A stretch of 64,000 nt of DNA from Salinicola aestuarinus (GTDB lineage Bacteria > Pseudomonadota > Gammaproteobacteria > Pseudomonadales > Halomonadaceae): positions 306,902-370,901 of the forward strand of contig NZ_PZJP01000005.1 of the NCBI RefSeq assembly GCF_003206645.1, given 5' to 3'. How positions within the stretch are numbered: position 1 is the first letter of the stretch; every line of letters begins with the position of its first letter. Positions 17,677-27,458 of this stretch are shown here, in pieces. Made by a program: the position numbers and the translations under genes. A model generated the notes under the pieces. It saw nothing but the letters and a program-made list of their open reading frames with translations, was not told the DNA's origin and made no database searches.

Positions 17677-18996
17677 TCAGACTAGACGGCTGCTGGCCTC
17701 GCCAAGGACCGCGTCGAGCGCGGCAAGCCCCTCTTCGACTTCCGCTTCACTGACGATGCACGGCGGCACGACGTGGATGCGGTTTTCGACGACGAACGGC
17801 AGGACGCCGCGGTCGATCAGCGCCCGTTTGATCGTTGCCATCTCGGCGGCGGGAAGCGGCGCGCGTGTTTCGGCGTCGCTGACGAGTTCGAGCGCATGGA
17901 ACACACCGAGTCCGCGTGTCTCACCGACGATGGCGTGTTTCTCGGCCAGCCGCGAGAGCCCGGTTGCCAGCACGCCGTTGCCGATGTGGTCGGCGTTTTC
18001 CACCACCCCCTCTTCTGCCATCGCGTCCAGCGTGGCAACGATCGCTGCCATCGCCAGCGGATGCCCTGAGTAGGTGAGACCGCCGAAGAACATGCGCTCG
18101 TCGAAATGCCGCGAAATCGTCTCGGAGATGACGACCCCGCCCGCGGGCACATAGCCCGAGTTGACGCCCTTGGCGAAGACGATGAGATCCGGGCGGGCCG
18201 CGGAGTGTTCGAAGGCGAACCAGCGTCCGGTCCGACCGAAGCCTGCCATCACTTCATCGAAGATCACCAGGATGCCGTGCTGATCGGCGAGCCGGCGCAC
18301 GCCCTCGAGATACCCCTTGGGAGGCACGAGCACGCCGGCGGTTCCGGGAATCGATTCGAGCAGGATGGCGGCGATCGATCCGGCGCCCTCGCACTCGATC
18401 ACGCGCTTCAAGTGGGCGAGGGCGCGCTCGCACTCCTGGGCCTCATCCTTCGCCCAGAAGTCGCTGCGATAGAGAAACGGGTTGAAGAAGTGGGCGTGAC
18501 CGCGGGAGAACTCGTTGGGAACCCGCCGCGGGTCACCGGTGGCGGCAATGGCAGCGCCAGTGCTGCCATGGTACGAGCGATAGGCCGACAGGATCTTGTC
18601 GCGTCCGGTCACCGCACGCGCCATGCGAATGGCATTCTCGTTGGCGTCGGCGCCGGCATTGGTGAAAAAGACTTTCTCGAAACCCGATGGGGCGTGCGAC
18701 AGGATGCGCTGAGCGGCTTCGCCTCGGGAAAGATTGGCGTGCGCCGGGGCGACGGTCGCGAGCGTCTCTGCCTGGGCCTGGATCGCCGCGATCACCTTGG
18801 GGTGCTGATGACCGATGTTGGTGTTGACCAGCTGACTCGAGAAGTCGAGATACTCTCGCCCGGCGTAGTCCCACAGGCGACACCCCTTGCCACCGGCGAT
18901 CACCAACGGGGCGAGACTGCCCTGTACTGACCAGGAGTGAAAGACGTGCTGACGGTCGAGGGAGAGGGTGAAGTCGTTGAGCGCGGCGTCGTTCAT
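17677..18996 (-). CDS. Class III (omega) aminotransferase
   Basis: A 439-residue PLP-dependent transaminase of the acetylornithine/omega-amino acid group. Visible signatures are DFSSQLVNTNIGHQHP near the N-terminus, FTNAGADANENAIRMAR at the PLP phosphate-binding site, LVIFDEVMAGFGRTG with the cofactor Asp, and IVFAKGVNSGYVP with the Schiff-base Lys. The family moves amino groups between omega-amino compounds such as beta-alanine, GABA or taurine and pyruvate or 2-oxoglutarate; the substrate is not fixed by motif. It is convergent with the MocR regulator and divergent from a TauE/SafE permease, an arrangement that would fit amino-sulfonate metabolism, as an inference. The ribosome site at the ATG is weak. 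Confidence 0.88.
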   Translation of the reverse strand: MNDAALNDFTLSLDRQHVFHSWSVQGSLAPLVIAGGKGCRLWDYAGREYLDFSSQLVNTNIGHQHPKVIAAIQAQAETLATVAPAHANLSRGEAAQRILSHAPSGFEKVFFTNAGADANENAIRMARAVTGRDKILSAYRSYHGSTGAAIAATGDPRRVPNEFSRGHAHFFNPFLYRSDFWAKDEAQECERALAHLKRVIECEGAGSIAAILLESIPGTAGVLVPPKGYLEGVRRLADQHGILVIFDEVMAGFGRTGRWFAFEHSAARPDLIVFAKGVNSGYVPAGGVVISETISRHFDERMFFGGLTYSGHPLAMAAIVATLDAMAEEGVVENADHIGNGVLATGLSRLAEKHAIVGETRGLGVFHALELVSDAETRAPLPAAEMATIKRALIDRGVLPFVVENRIHVVPPCIVSEAEVEEGLAALDAVLGEASSRLV

Positions 18997-19333
18997 GGTC
19001 GAGTGTCCCGGTGGGGTGGCGTAGCGGCGCCTGTGAGGCAGGCATCGGCGGTTCAGAGCGGCTCCACGGCTGAGCCGTTCAATCGAGTGTTCAGCCTAGG
19101 GCGACCCGATCCCCGTTATCTAGAGCCAGAATGGCGCTCTCCTTGGGACAGCGGCGAGGCATCGCTGTCGCCGGCCGGCGGCGCCTTCTGCCCGTCGATG
19201 TCTCGGCGGCGCTGGGCAACTGGCCCTACCGGGAGCCGGTGCGGCTCGCTAGGGTGCTCGCTCTATCGACAACGCGGGGTGATGCCATGGCGACGGTCGC
19301 CAAGCCCGTGGGCACGTCTTCGGTGAGTGGTCG
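18997..19333. other. Intergenic region of 337 bp between divergent genes
   Basis: No gene is supported. The short open frames here have no homology or ribosome sites. It should hold the promoters of the aminotransferase and TauE/SafE genes. GTTCA recurs at 19051, 19077 and 19089, but I see no convincing operator. Confidence 0.5.
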
Positions 19334-20086
19334 ATGACCCTGGGGATCGGGCTTTTCGCGGTGGCGCTGACCCTGCTTGCGGGCATCATTCGTGGCTACT
19401 GCGGGTTCGGTTTCGCGATGATCGTCGCGCTGGGGCTGGTCGGCTTCCTGCCGCCGACCGAGGCGGTGCCGCTGGCACTGCTGCTCGATCTGCTGGCGAG
19501 CGCGACGCTCTGGCGACGGGCGGCTCGCTTTGCAGCGTGGCCGCGGCTACGGCACCTGCTGGCGGGGATGGTCGTTGCCACCCTGGCCGGCGTTGGCCTG
19601 GTCTCGTCGCTGCCCACAACGGCGCTCGTCGTCGGTATCGCCCTGCTGTCGCTGGGCGGCGCGCTGTCCATCATGCTGCGCCGCGAGGGCTCGACGACGC
19701 CGGCGCCATTGTCGATGAGCCGATGGTCGGACGCGACCGCCGGCGCGGCGTCGGGGCTCTGCATGACCCTGGCCTCCGCCGGCGGCCCGCCGCTGATGCT
19801 CTATCTGTTGCATCGGCGTCTGGCGCCCGCGGTGCTCAGGGCCACCGCCATCCTGTTTTTCGCCGCCAGTAGCACGGCCTCGTTGATCGGTCTGGCGGGC
19901 GTGGGCGTCGTCGGGGCTGATACGCTACTGCGGGCAGCCGTGCTCATTGTCCCGGCACTCGCCGGCAACGCGTTGGGCCAGTGGCTATTCGAGCGGTCTC
20001 GGCCAAGATCGCTCAAGATCACGGTGGCGCCACTGCTGGTGGCGCTGTCTCTCTGGGTGCTCGTGCGGGAATGGCTGTCGCTGTGA
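19334..20086 (+). CDS. TauE/SafE-family sulfite/anion permease
   Basis: A 250-residue inner-membrane protein with about eight hydrophobic segments. GIIRGYCGFGFAMIVALGL in the first half and SGLCMTLASAGGPPLMLYLL in the second are the two repeats of the TauE/SafE fold. The family exports sulfite, sulfoacetate or other small anions, or imports organosulfur compounds. A GGTGAG sequence lies 7 nt before the ATG. It is divergent from the class III aminotransferase and 63 bp ahead of an SDR gene on the same strand. The substrate is unknown. Confidence 0.82.
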   Translation: MTLGIGLFAVALTLLAGIIRGYCGFGFAMIVALGLVGFLPPTEAVPLALLLDLLASATLWRRAARFAAWPRLRHLLAGMVVATLAGVGLVSSLPTTALVVGIALLSLGGALSIMLRREGSTTPAPLSMSRWSDATAGAASGLCMTLASAGGPPLMLYLLHRRLAPAVLRATAILFFAASSTASLIGLAGVGVVGADTLLRAAVLIVPALAGNALGQWLFERSRPRSLKITVAPLLVALSLWVLVREWLSL

Positions 20087-20911
<825 letters not shown>

Positions 20912-21015
20912 CACTCGCCACGCGCTAGCGGCGGCGCCAGTCTCCCGCTCGCCTCTGGACGACGCTCGGCCACGCGCCGGTCTCCCGCCGGAGGGTCGTA
21001 AGACGCGGTCTAGAA

Positions 21016-21055
21016 ACGACATCGCCCCGGCCAATGGGCCGGGGCGATGCGTTTC
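21016..21055. terminator. Bidirectional terminator between SDR and gcd
   Basis: A perfect 13-bp stem (21020-21032 with 21037-21049, loop AATG) has CGTTTCC on the plus side and TCGTTTC on the minus side. It lies between convergent stop codons at 20911 and 21076. Confidence 0.78.
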
Positions 21056-21075
21056 CAGCGATCGACTCTCGATGA

Positions 21076-23619
21076 TCAGTCGTCGTCCTGCTCCGGCAGG
21101 GCGTAGGCGATCACGTAGTCGCCGGTCGGCGTCTCCATGAAGTGATGTCCCGTGGCGACGATCACCAGATACTGGCGACCATTGGCTTCGTACACCATCG
21201 GGTTGGCCTGGCCGCCGGCGGGCAGCGGGGCCTGCCAGACGGTGTCACCGCTCTCGATGTCGATTGCGCGGATCAGATCATCCGTCGCCGCGGCGATGAA
21301 GATCAGGCCGCCGGCGGTCACCACGGAACCGCCGTTGTTGGGCGTGCCGATGTCGATCGGCAGCCCCGAACGGATGCCCCACGGGCCGTTGGCGCGCGCT
21401 GTGCCCAGCGGGCGATCCCACAGCGTATCGCCGCTGGCGAGCTCGATGGCGCGAATGTGACCGTATGGCGGCTGCTTGCAGAGCATGCCGGTATAGGGCA
21501 CGCGCCAGCCGGCGTTGACGTTGATCGCATACGGGGTGTTCGCCTGCGGATCGCCCGCGCCTTCGGCACCGCCGGTGTCCTCATCGACTTCCTCACGCGG
21601 TACCCAGCCCCGTTCGTTGGCGACGTCGCGCGGCACCAGTTCGTTGTAGTTGGGCATGTCGTTGTAGTTGGCGATGATGACGCCGCGCTGCGGGTCGATC
21701 GCCACGCTGCCCCAGTCGGAGCCGCCGTTATAGCCGGTGTACTGCACCCAGGGCTGGTCGGCGGTCGGTGGGGTATACATGCCTTTCCAGCTCGCCTGTC
21801 GATATTGAATACGGCAGAAAAGCTGGTCGAACGGTGACATGCCCCACATGTCCTTCTCGGTGATGTCGGGCTGGCGGAGCGTCGCGTAGAGGGAGAACGG
21901 CTGCGTTTCGCTACGCTGCTCCGGTTCTGCGCCACCCTGCGGCACCGGCCGCTCTTCGGCACCGCCACCCAGCATCTCGCCGGTCTCGCGGTTGAAGATG
22001 TAAATCTCACCCTGCTTGGTCGGCATGACCAGCGCCGGCACGTCGCCTTCACCGGTGGGGAAGTCGATCAGCGTCGGCTGCGAGCCCGGGTCATAGTCCC
22101 AGACGTCCTTGTGCGCGGTCTGGAAATGCCAGACGGGCAGGCCGGTTTCGACATTGATCGCCACCAGCGAACTCGCCCACTCGTTCTCTTCTTCGGTCCG
22201 CGAGCTGCTCCAGTAGTCGCCGGCGCTGTTGGCCATCGGCAGGTAGACCATGCCGAGCTGGCTGTCGCCGACGGCGGTGGTCCACATGTTGGGAGAGCCG
22301 CGAACGTAGGTTTCGTCGCCGGAGAGCGGTTCGCTGCGGTCGGGGCGGGCAGCGTCCCATGCCCAGACCTGTTCGCCGGTCACGGCGTCATACGCCTGGA
22401 TCACGCCGGAGGGCGGATAGCGACGCTGGCCATCGAGTACCTGGTGGCCGGTGATGATGACGTCGTTGACCACGGTCGGGGCGGAGTTGATGGAGACATA
22501 GCCTTCCGGCGCCTCGCCCATGTTGCGCTTGATATCGACCTGGCCGTTGTCGCCGAAATCGCGGCAGGGTTCCCCGGTGGCGGCATCGACCTGGATCAGG
22601 CGGCCGTCGAGGGTGCCCGAGATGATACGCGTGCGGCACGCCTGGGCGTCGTTGTTGGCGGTGGTCGGCGCGGTGGGCGCGTCGTCGTCGGCCGTGTCGC
22701 CCTGCGCGTTGGCGGCAAGATCCCCCTCGTTGCCCGCTGCGCTATTCGACTCGGCGTCGTCGCCCTGGGGGGCGTCCGGCACCTGATAGTAGGTCACCCC
22801 GCGGCAGGCGGCGGTGTAGGGCACGGCATCCTCGGAGACGACCGGGTCGAAGCGCCAGTTCTCTTCACCGCTGGCGGCATCGAGAGAGATCAGGATGTTG
22901 CGCGAGGTGCAGAGGAATACGTTGTCGCCGATCTTGAGCGGCGTAGTCTCGGCGCCCCAGCGGTGATCGAGTAGATCGCCGGTGCGGTACTGCCAGGCGA
23001 CTTCGAGGTCGCCCACGTTGTCGGGATTGATCTGCGCCAGCGGCGAGTAGCGCGTCGCGGCAGAGTCTCGCCCGTAGGCCGCCCAGTCACCGTCTTCCGG
23101 CGTATCGGCGGGCTGTGCGTTGCCGACGTCGGTGGCCAGTGAGCCGTTGGCCATTTCCGGCACATCGGCATTCTGCTGGTAGCCGCGGCCGGGCAGGAAC
23201 GCCAGCGCACCGGCCACTAACAGGCCCACGAAGAGCAAACCAGCCAGTGAGAAGCCGGTCTTGCGGCCGGGACCGCCCTTGAGGCCAGGCAGGGCGAGAG
23301 CGACGAGGATCGCCAGAATCAGCGCAACGTCGAGACGCGGAATCCAGCGCCAGTAGTTGAGCCCCGATTCCCACGCGGCCCACAGGAAGGTGCCCAGAAA
23401 GACGAGGCCGTAGAGCCATGCGCCGGCAACACGACCGCCGACCATGAGAAGGCCGGATACCAGCATGAGGACGCCGGCGACCAGGTAGTACCAGGACCCG
23501 CCGAGCGTGGCGAGATAGAGTCCGCCAGCGCCCAGCGCGAGGCCGACGAGCGCGACGATGATACCCACGACCTTGGCGAACACGCCGCCAAGCCCCCGAG
23601 TCGAGGTGGATTGATTCAC
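21076..23619 (-). CDS. gcd: Membrane-bound PQQ-dependent glucose dehydrogenase-type enzyme
   Basis: An 847-residue quinoprotein of the glucose/quinate/shikimate dehydrogenase family, which oxidises the sugar in the periplasm and passes electrons to ubiquinone. The N-terminus has five hydrophobic helices (about residues 13-143), then an eight-bladed propeller beginning at DWAAYGRDSAATRYSPLAQI. AHKDVWDYD holds the expected catalytic Asp and MPTKQGEIYIFNR a PQQ-contacting Lys; TACRGVTYY is also conserved. Residues 282-326 are an acidic, Ala/Asn-rich insertion not expected in the family. No PQQ synthesis genes are in the window. It is divergent from an outer-membrane porin. Glucose is the likeliest substrate, but quinate-type specificity is not excluded. 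Confidence 0.92.
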   Translation of the reverse strand: MNQSTSTRGLGGVFAKVVGIIVALVGLALGAGGLYLATLGGSWYYLVAGVLMLVSGLLMVGGRVAGAWLYGLVFLGTFLWAAWESGLNYWRWIPRLDVALILAILVALALPGLKGGPGRKTGFSLAGLLFVGLLVAGALAFLPGRGYQQNADVPEMANGSLATDVGNAQPADTPEDGDWAAYGRDSAATRYSPLAQINPDNVGDLEVAWQYRTGDLLDHRWGAETTPLKIGDNVFLCTSRNILISLDAASGEENWRFDPVVSEDAVPYTAACRGVTYYQVPDAPQGDDAESNSAAGNEGDLAANAQGDTADDDAPTAPTTANNDAQACRTRIISGTLDGRLIQVDAATGEPCRDFGDNGQVDIKRNMGEAPEGYVSINSAPTVVNDVIITGHQVLDGQRRYPPSGVIQAYDAVTGEQVWAWDAARPDRSEPLSGDETYVRGSPNMWTTAVGDSQLGMVYLPMANSAGDYWSSSRTEEENEWASSLVAINVETGLPVWHFQTAHKDVWDYDPGSQPTLIDFPTGEGDVPALVMPTKQGEIYIFNRETGEMLGGGAEERPVPQGGAEPEQRSETQPFSLYATLRQPDITEKDMWGMSPFDQLFCRIQYRQASWKGMYTPPTADQPWVQYTGYNGGSDWGSVAIDPQRGVIIANYNDMPNYNELVPRDVANERGWVPREEVDEDTGGAEGAGDPQANTPYAINVNAGWRVPYTGMLCKQPPYGHIRAIELASGDTLWDRPLGTARANGPWGIRSGLPIDIGTPNNGGSVVTAGGLIFIAAATDDLIRAIDIESGDTVWQAPLPAGGQANPMVYEANGRQYLVIVATGHHFMETPTGDYVIAYALPEQDDD

Positions 23620-24006
23620 TGTTTTCTCCCTTGCGTTCCCTTGGGCTCACTCTTTGCAAGTGATGCGATCCATGCCGTGTGCGACAAATTGTCGTAGGTG
23701 GACGCGTTCAGCGTAGAGCATTCAATCGGTGAATTCAGCCCGCGGTGCGTCAATCGGTCGCTGGGAACGCGCCCGCCGATGGGGGGCTTCCACGCGATAG
23801 GGTCGTGTGAGATGCGGTCTTCGGAGACCGATACAGGGAGCGTCATTCTGGCGCTGTATGGCTTCAGCCCCCGGCACGCCCGGCATACTGCTTTGGTTTA
23901 AGTCGCGCCACCTCTTTGTTACGGTTTTTAACGCCCCATTGCTCGGGGCCACTCAAGACCCTCTCGAGGATCTTGAGTGCCAACACAATAAAAGGGGAAT
24001 ACTTAC
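23620..24006. other. Divergent gcd-porin regulatory region of 387 bp
   Basis: No gene is supported. It should contain both promoters. The porin side includes a long hairpin at 23950-23979 and an AAGGGGAAT ribosome site at 23992-24000. I see no clear operator. Confidence 0.6.
23950..23979 (+). promoter_or_regulatory. Leader hairpin upstream of the porin gene
   Basis: CACTCAAGA at 23950-23958 pairs with TCTTGAGTG at 23971-23979, and CCTC/GAGG continue the stem after one C/A mismatch with a 2-nt loop. It ends 27 nt before the GTG start. It could be an mRNA-stabilising 5' structure of the kind known in abundant porin transcripts, or a small operator. Confidence 0.5.
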
Positions 24007-25293
24007 GTGACTCCACGAACCTTCAAGACCCTTGGGCTCTCCATGGGCATGCTGGCGTGTGCCTCACCTGCGCTCGCCCAGAGTGACGCCGCGATCCAGC
24101 AGCGTCTCGACGCGCTTCAGGCCGAAGTCGAGAGGCTCCAGCAATCGCTCGAAGCGCAGCAGTCGATGCAGCAGAGCGCCGACCCGAGCACCCGCCAGAT
24201 GGCCGAAGAGAACCGCGCGAGGCTCGAAGAGTCCAGCGGGCCGCGCTTCACGGGAGCGGTCGAGCTCGGCTATGCCTTGAACGACTGGAGCGAGTCGGAC
24301 AAGGACAAGGTGGGTGACATCGACTTCAGCAAGTTCGTACTGGGCATGGCGGGGGAAGAGGGGCCGCTCTCCTACTCGTTCCAGTACCGCTTCTACAATG
24401 GTTACCGGTTCCTTCAGCACGGCTGGGCGGGCTACAACTTCGGCGACAACGACACCGTCAAACTGGGTCTGGTGCAGCTGCCGTTCGGTAACATGGATTA
24501 CGGCTACCTCGGCTGGTACGGCACCTTGCCCTATCTCGCCGGCTTCAACGACAACCAGAACGTGGGTATCAAGTGGGATCATACCCAGGGCGCCTGGGAC
24601 ACCAGCCTTGCCTTCTTCAAGAGCGACCAGCTCGGCGGCGGCAACGAGCACTACGGCGCCAATGCGGTCGGCGACAGCGCTCAGGGCAATACCGAAGAGA
24701 ACCAGGTCGCGGGTCGTGTCGCTTATACCTTCGGTGCCGGCAGCGACTACACCACCCAGCTCAACGCCTCGGCCAAGGGCGGGCAGCTCTACAACGAGAA
24801 TACCAATCGCAGTGGCGACAACTGGCAGGTCGCGCTGGGGCTGGACGGTAGCTACGGCAACTGGCATACGCTGCTGCAGGCGACGCACTACGAGTACAAT
24901 GCGGAAAACCCGAACGAGTCCACCTCCGGTATCTCGGATGACGTCATTCAGATCGGGGCCTTCGGCTTCAACTATCTGATTCCGTCGGAAGCCGAGATCT
25001 ATTCCGCCAGCGTGAGCTACAGCATGGATGTGGACTGGGGCTCGGTAGACAACCTCTACTTCTACAACGACTTCAGCTACATCGATCCGCGCGAGAGCTA
25101 CTCGGCGGTCAACGGCGGCTTCGGTGACATGGACGATCCCATGCTCAACGACGTGGGCGTCAAGGTTACGGCCGGTCGCTACTACGCGTGGTTCGACGTG
25201 ATCACCAACAAGAATGGTCTGAACTACTTTGGCTCACCCGTCGACGATGGCTGGCACACCAGTGTGCAGTCGCACGTCGGTCTGACCTTCTGA
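24007..25293 (+). CDS. Outer-membrane beta-barrel porin with N-terminal coiled coil
   Basis: A 428-residue exported protein. A signal peptide ends at SPALAQ (about residue 25) and is followed by a short coiled coil, LDALQAEVERLQQSLEAQQ, like the trimerising segments of some porins. The rest alternates aromatic and polar residues as beta strands (FSYQYRFYNGY, DNLYFYNDFSYID) and ends in Phe, the outer-membrane insertion signal. It resembles uncharacterised porins of the OprP or carbohydrate-porin kind, but I do not recognise a precise family. The start is GTG with AAGGGGAAT 6 nt upstream. It is divergent from gcd, so uptake of sugars or sugar acids is a reasonable but unproven role. Confidence 0.75.
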   Translation: MTPRTFKTLGLSMGMLACASPALAQSDAAIQQRLDALQAEVERLQQSLEAQQSMQQSADPSTRQMAEENRARLEESSGPRFTGAVELGYALNDWSESDKDKVGDIDFSKFVLGMAGEEGPLSYSFQYRFYNGYRFLQHGWAGYNFGDNDTVKLGLVQLPFGNMDYGYLGWYGTLPYLAGFNDNQNVGIKWDHTQGAWDTSLAFFKSDQLGGGNEHYGANAVGDSAQGNTEENQVAGRVAYTFGAGSDYTTQLNASAKGGQLYNENTNRSGDNWQVALGLDGSYGNWHTLLQATHYEYNAENPNESTSGISDDVIQIGAFGFNYLIPSEAEIYSASVSYSMDVDWGSVDNLYFYNDFSYIDPRESYSAVNGGFGDMDDPMLNDVGVKVTAGRYYAWFDVITNKNGLNYFGSPVDDGWHTSVQSHVGLTF

Positions 25294-25315
25294 TTCCGAA
25301 GGCCATTGGCTGATC

Positions 25316-25355
25316 GAATGCCCTGTCGACTGCGGTCGGCGGGGCATTCTGCTTT
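25316..25355 (+). terminator. Rho-independent terminator of the porin gene
   Basis: Stem GAATGCCC/GGGCATTC (25316-25323 with 25342-25349) with further weaker pairing inside, followed by TGCTTTTAA. Confidence 0.72.
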
Positions 25356-25386
25356 TAAGGGCTGGGTTGCTGAGCGGCGTGTCAGG

Positions 25387-27453
25387 TCAGGCGGTGGCGT
25401 TATCACCGGCGTGGCTATCCGGCTTGATGCGCGGGCGTTCTGCCATGATCCGGCCCAGACGCGCGAGCGCGAGTTCGAGACGCTCGACCAGGCCCTCCAG
25501 CAGCACCCGCCGATCCGCCGGGATATCGCCGTGTTCGGCGATGGCGGCCTCGAGGCGCTGGCCCGCTGCCTGAATGCCTTGAGGCTGGCGACCGTTGGCA
25601 CCCTCCTCGAAGCCGTTGGCCAGCGCGCGCATCAGCTGACGGTGCGCGCGATGGATCTCCGGGCGCGGCGTATCATCGAGACGGGCCCGCAGCCGGAGCG
25701 TCGCGGTGCCGACATCGAGCCCCGTCAGCCCCAGAATGAACAGGTGGCGCTGATCGTCGGGCAGCATGTCGTCGTGCTGAGCGAGCTGCAGCATGCGATC
25801 CGCCATGTGGCCGCTGAAGCGCCGCTCGGCGTCGCCGATCGAATCCTCACCCAGCCGCTCGATATCGCGTGAGATGGCGTTGATCAGCCGGCGGCGGCGA
25901 AGCTTCGCCCCCAGCCCCGGCAGCAGGCGGAAGCCCATCGCCACGCAGCTCAGGCCGATCACCACGGCAACGGCGCGGTTGGCGAAGCTGTCCAGGCCGA
26001 AATCCATGTTGTTGCCGGGCATCGTCAGCAGGATGTTGAAGATCGAGAACCCCAGGCAGTAACCCATGGTGGCCGGGTTGGTCGCCCCCAGCAGGCCGAG
26101 AAAGAGCGGGGTGCCGAAGATCATTGCCAGCATCGGGAAGCCCGTCGCCTGGGAGAGCAGCACGTGGCCGAACAGCAAGGCGCTGGGGATCGCCGCGAGC
26201 ATTCCTTTATAGAACATCATGGTGATCGCGATCGGATTGTCGCGGCTGGCAAAGAACGCCGAAAAGAGGGTGCCCAGCAGCATTGCCACCATGGCGCTGT
26301 TCCAGGCGGTGAGAATCCAGAACGTCGCGAGGGCGGACAGGACGATGCCTGCGCGCAGCGCGTTGATGCCGGCAGCCAGATGGTCGCGGTGCCAGGCAAG
26401 CGAGCTCGAGCGCAGGTTGTGTCGACCGGGGTCGGCGATGGCCTCGCGGGCATCGAGCATCACCATGGCGGTGCCGATCGTCTCGCGCAGGCCGAGACGC
26501 ACGCGCCGGTCGAGAGGAGCCAGCGCCTCGTCCTTGTCCTCCTGCACCAGACGACGCAGGTCCTGCAGCTCTCGCCGAGCCTGGGGTACGCCCTTGACGT
26601 GCTCGGCCTCGCGAAAGCCCCTGGCCACACGGCGTGAGAGATCCAGGCTGCTCTCGTGCAGTCGATCGGCGTGGTCGTGCGTCAGCTGGTGAAGGGCCTG
26701 CAGATTGGCCAGAAAGCGCAGCGTTCGGCGGGTGAGAACATGGGTGGCGCGCACCCGGCCAGGGCCTGCCGGCCCCTCGAATCTTGCCGCCTTGCTGTCG
26801 GTCTCCAGCGTGGTCAGCGGGCCGAGACTGCCCCGCAGCGCCTGTTGCATGGCGGGAATGTCATCGCTTGCCTCGAGCCGCAGCGCGGCGTTCTCGAAAG
26901 CCTGGTTGATGGCATTGTCGGCCTGGGTAGAGAGATGCTGCCCCACGCGGGTCGGCCACAGCAGGGAGCTGACCAGCGTCGCGCAGATCGCCCCCAGGGC
27001 CAGCTCGGAGAGTCGCGCCACGGCGATGTCGAAGAGGCCAGAGGGAGAGCTGCCGCTGGAGATCACCACGATCAGCATCGCCGTCACCGCCGCCATGATG
27101 CAGCCGTAGGTGTAGTTGTTACGCCACAGCGAGGCGACGTAGGTGCAGCACATCACCCAGATCACAAGCGTTGCGATGGCCGGCACTCGGGCCTGGGCGA
27201 AGAGCGCCATGATGGCAATGCCGACGAGGGCGCCGATCAGTGTACCGGTGAGCTGGCAGATGCCTTTCTCGATCACCATGCCGCTCATCGGACGAATCTG
27301 CAGAAACGCCGCCGATATCAGCGCCCAGTAGGGACGATCGAGGTTGAACCAGAGGGCCAGATAGAGCGCGACCATCATCGCCAGGGTGGTCTTGATGGCG
27401 AACTTGACCGCCGTGGCGTCGGGCATCAAGTAGGTGCGGACGAGCGGTGGCAT
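25387..27453 (-). CDS. FUSC-family inner-membrane efflux protein (AaeB type)
   Basis: A 688-residue fusaric acid resistance/aromatic acid exporter protein. Two blocks of about five hydrophobic helices (residues 12-165 and roughly 360-515) are each followed by a long soluble helical region, the FUSC layout. The opening PDATAVKFAIKTTLAMMVALYLALWFNL is typical of AaeB-like proteins. It follows the membrane fusion protein gene after 5 bp and the DUF1656 gene before that, reproducing the aaeX-aaeA-aaeB order. In E. coli this pump exports hydroxylated aromatic acids. The substrate here is not determinable. Confidence 0.86.
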   Translation of the reverse strand: MPPLVRTYLMPDATAVKFAIKTTLAMMVALYLALWFNLDRPYWALISAAFLQIRPMSGMVIEKGICQLTGTLIGALVGIAIMALFAQARVPAIATLVIWVMCCTYVASLWRNNYTYGCIMAAVTAMLIVVISSGSSPSGLFDIAVARLSELALGAICATLVSSLLWPTRVGQHLSTQADNAINQAFENAALRLEASDDIPAMQQALRGSLGPLTTLETDSKAARFEGPAGPGRVRATHVLTRRTLRFLANLQALHQLTHDHADRLHESSLDLSRRVARGFREAEHVKGVPQARRELQDLRRLVQEDKDEALAPLDRRVRLGLRETIGTAMVMLDAREAIADPGRHNLRSSSLAWHRDHLAAGINALRAGIVLSALATFWILTAWNSAMVAMLLGTLFSAFFASRDNPIAITMMFYKGMLAAIPSALLFGHVLLSQATGFPMLAMIFGTPLFLGLLGATNPATMGYCLGFSIFNILLTMPGNNMDFGLDSFANRAVAVVIGLSCVAMGFRLLPGLGAKLRRRRLINAISRDIERLGEDSIGDAERRFSGHMADRMLQLAQHDDMLPDDQRHLFILGLTGLDVGTATLRLRARLDDTPRPEIHRAHRQLMRALANGFEEGANGRQPQGIQAAGQRLEAAIAEHGDIPADRRVLLEGLVERLELALARLGRIMAERPRIKPDSHAGDNATA

Positions 27454-27458
27454 GGCGC

